Positions 1 through 14,679 are shown, numbered from the stretch's first letter. The stretch: DNA of 64,000 nucleotides from Synchiropus splendidus (GCF_027744825.2 NC_071343.1:15176866-15240865), one strand, 5' to 3'. Numbers and translations: made by a program. The notes: a model not told the origin generated them from the letters alone.

Positions 1-3000
1 CGAAGTTGAAGTGACTCCGTGAAGATGCTGAAAATCCAGAACTTTGGTGGTTAGTTGAGTTCCTCCCTTGTCTTAGCTCCTTGATTCTATTCTTTAGATA
101 CTTGAACGCCTCAGTGGCGAGCTGTTGGCAGTCTGGGTTTTTGTCGGGGTGCCATCGAAGGTACAATCGTTTGATGGCTTTGCATCTTTCCTCCTCAGGA
201 AGGGTCCAGATTTCAGCCAGACATTCATCGATTTCTTTTTTAGCTTCTTCCAAACTTGTAGGTGAGGATCTTGGAGGGGGTCTTTGAGGGTTGGGCGGGG
301 GAGCGTGTGGCACCGCTCCGTCCACCAGCTGCATCTCCATGGAAGAGGATGCAGATGCCATTTCTTCAACGTTTAGGTTCTGCCCACATTTTATTTGGTA
401 TATGTCGAGACAGCTTACTTCTTTTGGCTCGTCGTCTCCGAGATCGATGATGAATCGCCGAGAGTATAGACCCGTGGAGCCAGGTATTTCCTCCAGAACA
501 ACTGCGTACACGTACTTGTCGTTTGTGTAGTAGCCAACATATTCTCCTTCTTCATAGTTGTTCAGGACATTCATGTCCAAACTGTCCAGCCATTCCTCTG
601 GAATCTCCATGCCTGGTGCTGCCGTGCTGGGCCGATCACTTTCTGCGCTATGGTGGATCTCATGCTTTTCCAATGTCTTCTCGACGTCCTCTGGGCTCTC
701 ACACATCAGGAGTAGCCCAATAACTGTGTGGTGTGTTTCTGCAATACTGTCACCTAAGAGGGATGAGATCTCCTTTGTCAGGGTCAAAATGATTTCATTC
801 ATCTCCTTCAGACCAGTGGTGCCACTGTGTTTGAGGAAGAAAATACACCCAAATGGCTCTCGCTTGACAAGAACGTCGGTCTCTGCAACGGTGTCGGGCA
901 GAGCTTCGCCCTGCATCCACAGCTCCGTCCTCAGGCTTCTGCAGCAAACGATCTGAATGCTTCCAAAGAGCTTGTTACACAGATCTGACGCCTCTTCGTG
1001 TGTCACCTGACCTTGTGAATGCGCTCGAATCAGACATATCAGCCCGTAGCGGAAGCATGCCGAGGACAAGTGTCGATCAAACCATCCACTAAATTCACAA
1101 CTTGTCCCAAGCTCGCACCGATCCTGGTTGCCCTCCACAAGCTTCTCCTCTGTCAAATGAGACAACATCATGGGTCGAAGTGCTTCAGGAAGTAAACGCA
1201 CCAATCGCCTGTGCTCATAAGGATCAAGACCCAAATAGCATGCGGATAAATTCTTCAGCAGTTGGTATCTGTTTCGCAGGGCGTTTTCCAATCGTTCCCT
1301 CTTAAAGGCAGTGTCGTTGTAATACAGGGAGTCTGAGGGGCACACGTTCCCGTCCACTGAAAGGAGGTACAATCGCTGCACGTTCTGAAACAGAGACTGG
1401 GTTTGTTGAGATTCCTTGATCAAATGAAACAACTGCTGAGTGGCACGTCGGACAGTTTTCTCTTGATTCAGGTGGAGTCGTTTTTTAGCGCTGGAATCGG
1501 CATGTACTGCAGCCAGAACACTGCAATACTGCTCCACTGTCGGGTCTTCCCTCACCCCGATTTCCATGAAGAACTCCTTGCACACGACATACTTGGGCGG
1601 AATTATGTAGAAATATGGTCTGAAGTCAAGGTCATCCTCGAGCTTGAGTGAGGTGTCCCTAGCTCTCACGAGCCTCGTGTCCTTTTCTACCAAAACCACA
1701 GGGAGGCCGTCCAAAGGTCGGCCTTCAAAGCCGGTGGCTTGCAACTGTTCGTACGAGTACTTGAACACCTCAGCGCGGGTCTTCAGGAGAGGTTCTGATT
1801 CACAAGGCGACTGACAGATGTTGCTCAAGTTTTGGACGATGAATTCTGGCGGTGGGAGTTCGACTGCTCCAGCGTTTGTCAGGATTTTCTCTGAGCCATG
1901 AAGTGGAACTCTGATGATGGGCATTGATGACCAAATAAGCTGCTGCTGCTTTCTGTTACTTTCTATCAAGGATCCATTGATTTTGACAGGGATGTCTGGA
2001 GATCTGAATGGTGGGTGGTAGTTGCACAGTTCAGTTGTTATTTGCACTGGGAAGACAAACTCTATGTCTGCGATGCTGCCCAGCAGCGGTTCTTCTTCCG
2101 TTGTTTCCATGGTGGCCATTTGCACGGCAGTTTTGCAAACCAAGTTGGACTTCTTTTTCAATTCTTCTGGAGGGAACTGTTCTTTTGCCTGCGCTTCTAT
2201 CTCTTTGGCGAAACCGATAATGTCATCTTTCGACACGCAATGCCTCATGCCAAGTTCTTTGAGTAACGCTTTGAGTTCTTGTTTGCGGAAGTAGTTCTGA
2301 TCACAGAAATCTGACCAAAATGTTTGAGGGATGAACCTTTCTGGTGGCAACATGGCCTTGAATATGTCCACATCTTCATCAAAGTAGTATGCTGCCCTCT
2401 CCATGTTGCCCTCAGAACTGCATATCACTTTCAGCGATTTCAGTTTGGAAATGACGCTGTTCTTGTGCTCGCTGTACTGGAATTCACGTTGCAACAGCAG
2501 TACGAGTCTGAGACACTGAGTCATTTGCTGTTGATTGAGTTCATGTGCTCGGGGCAGAATGAACTTCATGAAATACGTCATCTGGGTGAGGATTTCGATG
2601 CCCGCCAGTTGTGCCAGTTTGCAGTTCTCTGGGTTGTTATTGAGGAAAACACTGTCGCTCACTGCCAGGTTAAACAGATTTGGAAAGTCTGTTCTTGTGC
2701 TCTCATTGATGCTAAGAACGAACACAACCTTAGGCCCACCGATACTGACTCGCTCGCCGTGTATGGTCTCAAACAATGGTAAACACTTGAGCTTCCTCAG
2801 ATAGTCTTGGGTGTCATCAGCGCTCGAGACACCTGATTGAAGGTAGTTTTGAAGTGCTTCTGTGTCATCTCTGGACAGATGGGAGAACTCAGAGTGGCTG
2901 AGGTTGTAGATGTGGTCCAACACAGCGCATTTATCATCTGCCTTCAAGAGTTCTGTGTGTAGTTGAAAAATCAAATCCTTCTCTGCATCCACAAAAAGCA

Positions 3001-6000
3001 TGCAGTTATACTGCACTGTGCCCATTTTGAGAAGGATTTCTGAGATTTGGTTTTTCGAATCATGCCACAGCACCCTGGACATGTCCTTGATTTTGGCAAG
3101 GAAAGGTTGGCGTCCAAACCTCGGACACACCACAGGCAAAATGCAGGCGTCGCTGAAGAGCTGCTGAACATCTTTCAGCGTCAGGCTTGGTGTGCCATCT
3201 GTTCTCTTCACACACATGTGACTTGCAAAAAACTTCCAAAGAGTTTTCAACCATGTGAGGGTTGTTTCATTCGGAATATGAAGACCAGTCTGTGGCTCCA
3301 GCACGCAGTACTTCAGTAGGCCCTGGATCGTTTCCTTCAGCCATTTTGCCACAGCGGGAACAGTCACCTTAGAGATGAGCTTGAAGTTTTGTAAGGTTGA
3401 AACATGTTTGCTGTCGAGTTCATTGTGGACAAAGTGTGACTCATAGCCACAGAACAAACTGCTGTACCTCGAGTGCAGCTTCGGAGCATCAGTGCTGAAC
3501 ACTTCTAAAACATTGTCGCATGTGAGCAGAAGCGGCATCCCGACCAGTGAAGCGCAATCCTCCTGCGTTACTTTTTTGAGGCGCAAATCTTGTAAGCAGT
3601 AGCCCAGAAGCGTGTTCCATCTTTCATGGCTTCTGATCAGCGTCTGTTTAATGGGCAGAGGCAAGTTTCCCGTCGTTTTCTGTGGATCATTAAGGGGTTT
3701 CACTTTGAGGAAAGCCCGAACTGATGGAGGTCCAACGTGGTTCACCTTTATGTCTGCCGTTTGAAATCCTTGCCAGATTTTTTTCATTTCAACTGGGACC
3801 AATTTCATTCCAAGATCCTCCAAAATGGCATTAAAGTCCCCATCGCCGTCTGTCAGGTATGGCCTCTCGGTTTCTCCAAACCCTGTTAAGCCACACCAGT
3901 CGAAGGAGTAGACTCGATACGTTCGGTTAGCAGTGACACGTGTTGAGCTTTTCATCACTGGAATCAAAGGAAGGTCTCTTTCTTTAATCGATCTGTACAC
4001 ACTGTGAATCATTTCATGCCACTCTGGGGAAACAGATTCAGTAACGACTGGCCAGAAACATAGGTAGGTGCTTCTGAAATATGACTCAAGACCCGAAAGT
4101 CCAACTTTCTGATTTGGCAATTGGCATCTGGTGTGAAGAAGGAGGTCTGCATAGAGAGGAGCGATGACTTTCTCCTTCAAAGACTCATTCCAGTTTAACT
4201 TGCCACTCTGCCCATCCTCCTTCCAGAGGCTTCTCCTGGCAAAATCCACCTCAAAGTTGCCATGAATGTGTGCAGGCAGACCTGTTGTGCCTGGCAAAGG
4301 TAGAGAACAGAAAGCCTCACCCTTAAAGACACCAACAGTGTTGGCCTCTGATTTGGACCTTGAAATTTTGACACTCACTCGCACTGATATTGCTGCCTGA
4401 GGAACTTTGCCTGCTGGCCCCACTTGGACGTCACTGCCAAACTGTTCTGCAATGATCCACTTGCTTTCCTGTCCATCTGAAGAGGAAATCACTGATTCGT
4501 AAATAGCTTTGGTTGCTGCTACTGATGTGGGAGATCGCTCTGCGGCTTTAAGACCTTTGACAAAATTGTCCTTTTCTTCTCTGCTAGCCTCTGGTACAGA
4601 CTTTTCCACTGAAAATCGACGTTGAAGTGATCCGGAGTCATCTGTGATTTCATGTAGTTCTATTTTTCTGATGTTTTTCAGAAACATTATCAGTCCCTCT
4701 GGGTTCTCAGTGAGGGCCAAGAACAGCTCTGTCATGTCGGCGATACTCACTTCCCTGTTGTGTATTCTGGAGCTATCAGCCATGTCGCTGTTTCTTAAAG
4801 GCAGTCTGAACATGGTGCCCTCTTTGAGACAGAATTTGTCAGGGAGGAAGGACTTGTAGATATCGTGGTACATTTCCTTCAGTGTTTCAGCCAAGTTGTA
4901 ACCGATACCTGAAGGAGGTTTTTCCGACTGGCTCTCAATGTAGGTTTGATTTGGATCGAAGATGCACAGCAGACTGTCTCCGGTTATGATCGAGGGGCAG
5001 TCAGTAAGATGGTAAACTGAATTGAACCCAACTCCGTATTTGCCTATCTTGCCTGGGGAATTCTGTTTCCCGCCAAGCCCCAATTGCTGAATCCCCTTCA
5101 AGTCGGCATCAGAAAATACTTTGTTGTTGTACACACACAGTGCTGGGCCCTGGAGACAGTTCCATTTTTCTCCAAAGGTTTTTTCTGTACCATGTTCTCT
5201 TCTATCCCATACAAAGTGGATTTCAGATGCCTCCGCATCGTCTGCGTTTTGGATCAGCTCTTTGAGAATGTCCTTCTTGGAGGGATATGCCGAAATGATG
5301 TTTTTAATTCGCTGAGTGAGTTCCTCGTGCTGTTCAAACTCAAAGGCATAAGGGGACATATTTTTGGCGACATGGTTTTGTAGAGTGTGATGCCTCGTGG
5401 TGCGTATTCCGAAATGGAGGGCCATATTTCGTGGGATGTCCTCATGACTCAGTGTGAGGTTGGGTGCGATTGGCATCCATGGGCTGTCGTTGAAAAAAAG
5501 AGTTGTCGCTGGTTGCAAAACTGCACTGGTGTTTGGAATCAGGATGTTGTCCGGCATTTCCTCGGCACCATAATGAATTCCTCTCAGAATTGTTAGGCAA
5601 ATTGCGAGATCCGTTTTGGGCAGAGGATAGTTGCCATGTTTCCCCTTCAATTCCTGGAGCACTGTCAGCAGCTGGCGAGTTGTGAAGGTCTTCTCGACAC
5701 CAACACATTCCCAGAGATTCCTGAAATTGGCAAAGGAAGGTGGGAGGACATGCAGGTAGGGTTTCGCCTCAAACTGTGCTTCTTCTGCAACACAACTCAC
5801 ATTGACAAACGAATGGCCAACAAGAACAAATGGGAACGACTTTGCTTTGTGTGAAATAGCGGTGGGATTCTTGGAATCACAGAGCCATTGGTCCAGATAC
5901 TTGTAACATTCCCGGACAATTTCGTGACAGCGGGTCCTGTCAATGGACTGAGATCGTTTTTGTACCTCCTCCAGTTGATTAAGCACCATCTCTGGGCTTG

Positions 6001-9000
6001 GACTGTCATGGACTCCCAAGAATTGAAGGAGGGGGTCATTGATGTGTATTTTCAGGCCCACTTGATCAAGCACATGCTGTGTCATGTTCACCAGGAAGGA
6101 GCATTTCTTGTTGAAAACATCAGTTGGTCTCTTAAACTTTGGGGATCCCTCCATTCTTACATCGCCGGGAGAGAAGGCTGGAAGAAATTCAGTTTCCCTC
6201 AAAGCTTGCCACCCCGCCTGATCTTCACTGCTCTGGCCTCTCAAGAGCTCAAGAAGGCACTCTACGTGTCCGTAGGCTTTCCTTCGGTCAGAGTTCCAGG
6301 TGCTGTTCACCAGTCTGGCTCTTTCCGCAATGTCCTTTAATGCAAGACTGTCACTGGCCATTCCCAGCTCTATCAAGCGTTTGACCCTCTTTGGAGAGCG
6401 GTAGTCTGTTGTTGAACCACCAAGCAATCTTCCTTCACTTTCCTCAAAAAGACAAGCCACTCTTCCAGATGGATTCACAAGTTTCTGGATGAACTGCAAC
6501 TGTCCATCTGTGGTTGGGATACATGGATAGCGAAGCAACAGATTATCAAGCTCTTTGATGTTCAGGTCAATGGCATGCAGCACCAGAGAATCCTTACTCT
6601 TAGTGTCCAGGGAAAGGAGGTTCTGAAACACCACTCTTTGATAAAACCTTTCCCAGTTCCATGTTTTCTCCTGCAGAATCTTTTCCAGACCGGCCAATCG
6701 GAAGCTTTCTCTCAACCACAATGGAAGCTGAACCACATTTTTTGTGTAAGTTTGACAAATTTGCATCACCAGGGCACCGATATTTTTGTCCTCTTGAATG
6801 CTGCTGTGCAGGAATATGGCGTCCTCCATTGAGCACCAGTGTTGGCCATCGCTGAGGAGCTTCAGGGCAAAGGAGTGTTGCGAAATGGTGGAGTAAAACA
6901 TATCCACCAGCGGTTTGAAGGTGTCACTGACTTTCTGTCGATCAGGCCAGTAAGTGTGGTAACGGTAGTTAGCCAACTGTTCACTGTCAGACATTCTCTT
7001 GAGAACATCAAGGGCGGTGACGTATGCAGTCACAAGAGGGTCCTGAAGAAGAGCTGCATTCCACTCATGTTTTATCCCAGTTGCCCAAAGACCTTTGCGG
7101 TTGCTTGTCACAGCAAATGTTCCATTGACGTTCACCGGGAGTCCAGTGTGAATGGAAAGTGGAAGAAAGCAAAATGCTTGTCCAGAATGTTCACTGTCAG
7201 TTGGATGGAACTTCTTTGTTACTTGGTCTCTTTTCAAAGGCACAGCTATTCCACCAATCGGCAATGAGAACTTTGCTTCTGTGTTATTTCCGCAGACAAT
7301 TTTCAGTGACTGATTCGTTCCAAAACAATTATACCGAAGCCAGAACTGCTCGTCGCCTGATTGCTGGCTGGCTATTTTGACCATTTCGACAGAGTAACAT
7401 TCAATGATCTCTTGACATTTTCTGTCAAGCTTCTGCAGTAGCTGCACGGCATTCTGTTGCTTTGACTTGAACGTATCATCTGGGACAGGCATGGTGAACT
7501 CTGTGGTTTTGGAGAGGGCAAGGAGAGTTTCAAACTCCCCCTCCAGAGGTGGAGTGGAGGCGTCCTTGGAAAGATTTTTCAAAGTCAAAGTGTTTATGTT
7601 CTTGAGGAACAGCAGATGTGTTTGTGATTTTGATTTCAAGTGGTCCTGAAACAAACTTACTCTGTGTTTGTCAAACACTTTCTGGCATATCTCTGACTCA
7701 TGGGCCTCGGCCTCTGTACGGAAGGGTAGCTTGATAAGAGTGCCGTGATAGGGTGCGGGTGGTCTTGACTTGGTGAAGCTACAACCAAAGATGTTCTCAT
7801 ATGGGGCAAACTGAGCAGGGAAGCACTTGAGAAGTGTCTCATGGGAGAGGTCCAGCTTAATGCCAGGATTGGTTTTGTGTTTTATGTGATCCTTCAGGTG
7901 GGTCACGTTGGGGTCCAGAATGAGAAGATGCTTCCCACTCAGGATCGAGGGAAGGTCTGTCACGTGATACACAGCGTTGAAACCAAGTCCAAATTTCCCA
8001 ATCTTTTCCGACTGGTTCTCCTTTGAGGCAGACCCCACTCTGACGATGTTCTTCCAATCTTCAGGTGTGAACTGTTCATTGTTAAAGGCCCATAAACATG
8101 GTCCTTGACTCGGAGCCATCCCTGGGTCAATGAGGCCCTCCGTCCTGCCTGAGTGCACCCTGTTATCCACTAAAAACTTACAAGACTTTGCTCCGGCATC
8201 CTCTGCATTTTGGATGAGCTCTTTGAAGATGTCTTTCTCCTCATCATACTCTTTTAGAATGTTTTTGATTCTGGTTGTAATTGGTTCTGACTGACCACAT
8301 TGTTCAATGCCCACCAGCTCTGGCTTGAGGATGTGGGTACTCAGTAGTCGAATGCCGAGCCATTCAGCTGTCACTTTGACTATTTCCTCATGCGTGACAT
8401 AAATCTTTTCATTGTTCAAGGTCAGCTCTTCCAAACCCTTCTGGCCTACATCACAGAAGACGGCCATCGACCGAGGTTTAAAGATGTATTTTCCCTCTTC
8501 TGCCTTGACTGGAACTGGGACGTCTCGCTGAACGCTCTTTTTCTCTCTCCGGAGCCAGTTCAGAATTTCTACAGAAACCTTGATGTCAGCTGGACTTGCG
8601 ACGGAAGCAGCCTCTTCCTCAGTAGCTTTCGCTATGGAAAACAGTAGCTCAACAACTTCTTGATCAGACAGACTGTCCCGGAGACCAAAACTCCGGAGCA
8701 AGTTCTGATAGGGTCGAAACTCTTTTGGCAGTTTCCCAATCCTGGAACTGAGATCTAGACCAGGCGGGTGATCCATAACTAAGTCTTGCGGCGAGACAAA
8801 CTTGTTTTGGTTCCACAACCAGGGCGTGTCCTTGCTCAAAATGGTGGTAAATTTTGATGCATGCTCTTGCATGTGTTTGTAGATGCTGTGCAGTTGTCTT
8901 TCAAAATCCACGTTTGTATCCAGGTCTGCCATGGTCTCTGCTTTTGAAGTCAAATGCATCAAGTTCTGGATCACCGTCTCTGGTGGAGGCAAGCACTTGA

Positions 9001-12000
9001 GGCCAAGGGCACAGCTGACCTTGTCACTGAGGTTTCCAATGAGGGGCATGACGTGTCCAACAATGTCCTCATACACAGGATGTCTCGCTTCATTTGGACA
9101 GAAGAACGTTGGGCTCTTTTGGCCGTGACTGCGTTCGGCGATGCTGACCCATTTGAGGTTTTTAAGACGACTGAGCTCTTGCTCAGAAAACTTTGACAGT
9201 AGGTTGTGGACATCCAACAGGTTCAAGAGGGCCACCGATTTTTTTCGGGCCTCACTTGGAGACTGAGCTTGCAGTTTGACTATCTGTTCGGCTACATGGA
9301 GCAAGTGCTGTGGTGCCACGTCCCCTTCTTTGACTATCAATCCAAGATTGATCAGGCTCTCTACCATTTGTGGGGTCTTCATGTATGTGTCAGGTGGAGA
9401 GAACTCTGCCCCAAACAGCTCATTAAAAGTCTGAACTCTAGGATCCAAAAAGCTTGAGGTCTTTTTCACGCCTCCATTCAATTCAATGAATCTCAAGTCT
9501 GCACATTTACGTTTAAGTGTCTGGTTTTGGGCAAACAGGAGACTGCCATGCTGTAGTATCCAAGTCATGATCTGCTCTCTGTTGAGGCCCTGCTCTACTT
9601 GTTGCACGAGCTGCTCTGCCAACTTAGCTGGTTTTAACAATTCACAACTCAACAATTGCATAAGCCTTTGATCGGCCTCCGTTGTACACACTACAACAGA
9701 GTCTGGCAGAGGGAGTTCTCTTGGCAGCGAGAGACCAGGATCTGAGCACACAGCCCGTTTGGACTGAGCTCCAACATACAAGCCTTTTATGTTCTGGAAG
9801 AGCGGCAGACTGAAGCACACCTCCCTCTCCCTGTCCGAGAGGGAGTCCAGACCGGACAAGTAGTTTTTCAGTTGTTGACGTGCATCGCCAGAGACAGACT
9901 CAAAAGATCGAACGAGCTGAGGCAAGTCTAAATGAGTCAACACTTTCATGACGCTGCTGGCAGATGGGCAGAGAATGAAAGAATCTAGGTCGTCATGCTT
10001 GAGCCACTCGTTCCCTGTCACTACTGTCCCGTCAACACGGTCTATCAGCTCGACAATTGGTTTTGGCAGGTTTGTCTGTTTGTCACGCAGAAAGATGAGT
10101 GTGGTTTTCAGACTTAATTTAGCAAGAGAAACCGGCTGACTGGCGGACAATGGACTGACTGGTATCAAAGGCAAGTCAGTGAGTCCTCTTAACTCTTTGA
10201 AGTGAGCGTTGAGGAATTTCCAGAATTCCGGAAGCCAGGCCAAAGGTGGATGCGAGGTGTTGTGGACGTCCCAGGAGACAATCCTCAGCTTGGTCTGCTT
10301 CCATTCCTCCGGCATGTGTCGCCTGGTCAACTCCACCACCTTCTCTGCATCGAGGTTGATCACCTTGAACAGTCCTGTCAACGGATTGGGGGTTATTGAA
10401 TTATTTTTTCCCCTATACAACCAGTTACTGCTATGTTTCTAAATATAAAAAATAAGTGCTGGTTTTGTCTTGTTGTTTCATATTCCTTTATATTTTACAT
10501 CTCCACTGACATGCAAATTCAAATGACCAACAAGCTAACAAAGGTGAAAAGCAATATCATTATTTTTAACCCTGATTTTAGGAAGATTATAATATAGCTG
10601 ACTTTGAATGAGAAAAAAAAAAATCATTGTGAAACACTGGTGAGGAATATTGAGTCTGAAAAGTTTACCTGTTTGGGCTAGTTGGTTCAGGTGGGCCTTG
10701 GAGGATGAGCTGACATCTTCAGAAATGAACATGTTTTTGCGGAACGGCAGCAAGAGTCTGCAGAAAAAAAAAAATCTGCGTGAATAAATTGCATCAAGAA
10801 ACAAACCGAGATAGAAATGACGAATCGGGATGTTTTTCTACAGTCCCCAGTCGAGTATTGCTTGTGAAAACCCTGGCACTAGGGTCAATCTTGAAGGGCG
10901 GCATGTTCATGACCGTGTTTCTGAGTTCAATAGTCAGACTATGGCAATCGCATGGTGTTATACATTTACACGCTGCGAAAAGTAAATCGAATTTTGAAGC
11001 AATGTCATTTCCACAACAATGGGGGGCACTGTGCATCTAAGCATATGGTGGAATTACACTTGGGAGTGATGCAAGCAGTGACAAAATATTAGTTCTGCCG
11101 TTGCCATGGCAGAAGCTCTATTACTAACTGGAGCTGAAACGGATCAGCTGCGACACTGTGGCCCCATGCAAACTCATGTGGTGAAAACCCGAAGTTAGTC
11201 CAACTATCCTCAGCATGCAAACGTGGTCACCAGTAACATCTACATTCAATTTACAGCACAACAACCGTGAGAGTACTGTAAGGTCACAGTTTAATTTGAT
11301 ACTTTCTGTTTTTAAAATGTTAGAGCTACATCCTACCTTGGGAATTCCTCACTGTCGACCAAAGCAGCATCTTCGTCTCTGTCTGAGAAGCATCTGAAGG
11401 AGCCGTCGCTGAGGGGCAACAGCTCCAGGTCCCTGAGTCCTTCATATTGTCCGTCACTCAAGACGTACTCCAGAAGGAAGAGCTTCTCCTCCCTTGTGAG
11501 ACCACAGACCCCGAGCCTCTGGAGATTCTTCCTGAGAAACGCTGGAGTCACGTGTTTCAGTGTCCAGAACTCCGGATAGACGTCCATCATAGTTTTCAAG
11601 ATTGAACTTGGTAACTCGACGAGATTCTCTCCGTGGGAAACCAGAGACTTCTGAATGGCAGCCAGCACCTTGGGGCTTGTCGGGCCGTTGCATGGAAACA
11701 CGGCTTCCGAGGGGGAGACAAACTCTGTTTGGTCTTTGGCGAGAGAGAGGACAGCAGCGTTCTGACTGAACAAACGATCGAGGACATTGCGCGCGATGGG
11801 ACACCATTTCTCCTTGTGTTGCATCTCTGCGATATGAGGCCAAATGTCATACACAGCGGCGACTGAGAAGCCGTCGCCTTGAGCCAGTTTTATAGCGTCT
11901 TGGATCATGAGTTCGTAACAGCGGGGAAGGACCTCCTTCACCAGCAGCTCGTTCCACAGAGCATGCTGGTCATTTTTCTGGTCCTCCTCCTGCCACTTGA

Positions 12001-14679
12001 TGTGTCTCCTGTTGTCTGTGAGACCAAAGCAGGCGTTGACATTCACAGGGAAGCCCGTCTTGTTGCTTTCGTTGTTCGGAAGCGGGAGAAAGCAGCTCAA
12101 TCGACCCCCACTCCTCCTCTCAGCACAAGGAAAGGCCAAGTCAACCCGAGGGAAAAAGCTCAACTTTTTCCCGAGTAAGTCAAGTGCTTCGACGACACCC
12201 TCTCTCATGGTGCAACTTGTCACAAGCCACTTTGTTTCTTCTTGTTCATTTTTGCGAATTCTTCTGAACCTTGTCGCACTGTTGACGACTGGATCGGCGC
12301 GACTTTCCAAAATGGGCTCTTCTTCGGACTGAAGTGTGAGTCTTGTGTCAGCAAAACCATTTTCGTCGATGTGTATCAAAGACACGCTGGTCACATTTTT
12401 CAAGAAAAGGAGACTCAGGTCTGCGTCTCCAATGAAGCTCTCGTAAAGTTCTGAAACCTTCTCGGAGTCATAAAGATTATCAGAAATTTCTGAGGCTTCG
12501 TTTCGTAAAGGGAACCTGAAAATGGTCCCATGGAAGTGCTGATGCTGCTCGATGATCTCCTTCCACTGGGTCCCACTTAGAAAAGACACTATATCTCGAA
12601 AGGGCTGAAATTGATCATGAAGATTCATGAGAACATCTCGGTCGTCTTTATCTCCTAAGGACCACAGGAAGCCAACTTCCCGCTCCCCAAATATTCTCTC
12701 TTGAGGGTCCATGAAGCCAAGGTGCCCTGAACTGAAGACACTTGGCACATCTGTTCCAAATGATCGGGATACAACACAGTCAATACGTGTGTTACCTCAT
12801 GACAGTGTGAAACAGTGTGCCCTCACCTGTTACGTGGTAGACAGAGTTGAAGCCGATCCCAAACCTCCCCACTTTGTTTGGGTCGTCACGCTTGACGCTT
12901 CGCCCTGCTGACTGAATTCCCGCCCAGTCTTCATCAGTGAACGCTGCATTGTTGTAGGCGTATAATGCTGGGCCTGTGTGAACGTAAAAAAGTTATCATC
13001 TTAATAATACTAAAATAATTCATCTAATGAAATATGAGTTATTTTCTATACATTACATAACATGTTAAGGTCCCAAAATAAATAAAAATACATTAAAAAT
13101 AAGACTTTCATCGACTATCATCTCATATTAATAGTCCAGACATTAGCACACAGTAGAATGTATGAGGTGCCCCAAAGGTCACAGTAGAAAAAAAACTCAC
13201 CTTGGTATTTCCCCAAAGATTCCGTCCACAGATCCTTTGTGCCATAGCTTCTCTCATCGTGGATGAAAACTACTTTAGAAGCTTCTGCGTCATCCGCGTT
13301 CTGAATCAGTTCCTGTTGACAGAAATTGTATCTGTTGTGGTTCACTAGAGACAGTACATACAGATAAATTGATTGTTTTTTCATAAATCCCGAATTTCAC
13401 TTCTGTTTTTAACCAGGTATTTAATCATTTTCAAAAATATAACCCCAGTTTTGAATGGTCAGTGATGAGCAATGATGGCATATTTCATTTTTTTTGGCTT
13501 AAAAAATAAAAAAGCCAACAATATTAAAAATAACAAAAAATGTAATTGTAATAATAATAATAAATACATTGTGGATTGTCAGTTTTGCCTTAAATTCCAT
13601 ATTTTTACCATTTTATTTATAGATATACATATAGATAGATAGATCGATAGATAGATATTTTTCCCCACAATGCACCAAAGGGGGCGCTGAACGTGGAAGC
13701 ATTTATTTCCCATTTCCACGTCAACGCCCACCTCGGATTCATCCTCAGCTCCGCTTGCGTCGCTCTCAGCGCGGTCTCGGATCAATGCGCGGGCACGGAG
13801 ACACGAGCAGGCGCAGGACGCCTGGCTCTCAAGTGTGACGCGCGCTTTAACCTCTTCGCTCGCGATTGGTCCGTTTGTGTGTGTGTGTACAGGGGTGACA
13901 CATACAGGTATATGCGGCGGAGATGCCCGTTTCAGAGACGAAACTGAGAAAGAACTAACAGTGTCGTCTGTGAAAGAAACGAATTCGTCGTTCATTTTAG
14001 CCGCAACAACATCACTACGGCGTCCTCAAGTGGACAAAACGTAAGTCTCACAAGAGGCGGATTCATGGGGTCAATCAATAAAAATAAATATTGAGGATAA
14101 AATTGTAAAAGTTGCTTCAAGCTCTTTAAGCATCTTCAATATCAAGATGGAACCGTGTCAGTTTACTTGTATGTGAAGATTCTAGATGTGTATTTTGGAT
14201 ATAATACATTATTGTAAAATGATTATATTATAAAATGAATCTGCACTGTTCAGACAATTAAATGGCAAATACCAACATTTTATATTTTTGGGGAAAAAAA
14301 GACAAAAAAGAAAAAAATACATTTTATGGTGTTACAAGGGGACAATGTTGCATTTCAGGAAAAAAACAAAAACGTTTGGTATCAGGTTTGATGGCTATCA
14401 ATGTCTGATATAATCGCCTGACCATAACTCTCTACAACACTTGAAGCATGAACAGCAGTTAACTAAGGTGTTAAATCAAGACTTTCACCGCTTATTTTTT
14501 GGTCACCTGTGTTTCAGTGTTACTCACCGTGGTTCTGTGTAGGCATGTGTTTGGATTGCAGCAAATGCGCAACAAGTCCCTCTGAACTTACTTTTAAAAT
14601 CTGCCCACCATCAGGATAGCGGCGTAGAACCTCCTTCAGATAGTCGATGAAGGGCGGTGCTGTTGGCCCGAAGGACTTC
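1..14679 (-). CDS. sacs-like: sacsin-like giant co-chaperone, 3' end cut by window edge
   Basis: Minus-strand exons, with splice phases that agree throughout: 14679-14592, 13312-13201, 12973-12827, 12750-11337, 10757-10669 and a giant exon 10374-1. About 4075 codons are present. The frame was checked at 10372, 8002, 5056, 3088 and 178 and is consistent. Three sacsin repeats each open with an HSP90/GHKL ATPase fold: '[12 protein letters not shown]' then '[14 protein letters not shown]' (exons 13312-12827), '[15 protein letters not shown]' near 8000, and '[15 protein letters not shown]' near 5050. Near 230-100 lies a J domain with '[12 protein letters not shown]', as in sacsin. The C-terminal HEPN domain expected in the family would lie off the window. 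Family knowledge: human sacsin (about 4579 aa) acts with HSP70 on cytoskeletal filaments and mitochondria. The recalled similarity to human sacsin looks modest (roughly 40% over the 12750-11337 exon, estimated by eye), so this is probably a fish sacsin paralogue rather than the one-to-one orthologue. The first exon upstream of 14679 (needs phase 2) was not found. Confidence 0.93.
13621..13657. repeat. short imperfect GATA microsatellite
   Basis: About nine imperfect GATA/ATAG units in the first intron seen of the sacsin-like gene (13313-14591). The rest of that intron up to 13620 is AT-rich, with no recognisable feature. Confidence 0.85.
13690..14045. other. CpG-rich intronic block, possible alternative promoter
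   Basis: Inside an otherwise AT-rich intron this block is GC- and CpG-rich. It carries an inverted CCAAT box (GATTGGT near 13863), a short GT tract, and repeated GAAAC/GAAAG words between 13938 and 13985. On the plus strand it ends in a good splice-donor sequence (AAACGTAAGT, about 14037-14046). This could be a promoter and untranslated first exon reading toward the zinc-finger gene, or simply a CpG island. No protein is evident. The role is inference. Confidence 0.35.
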
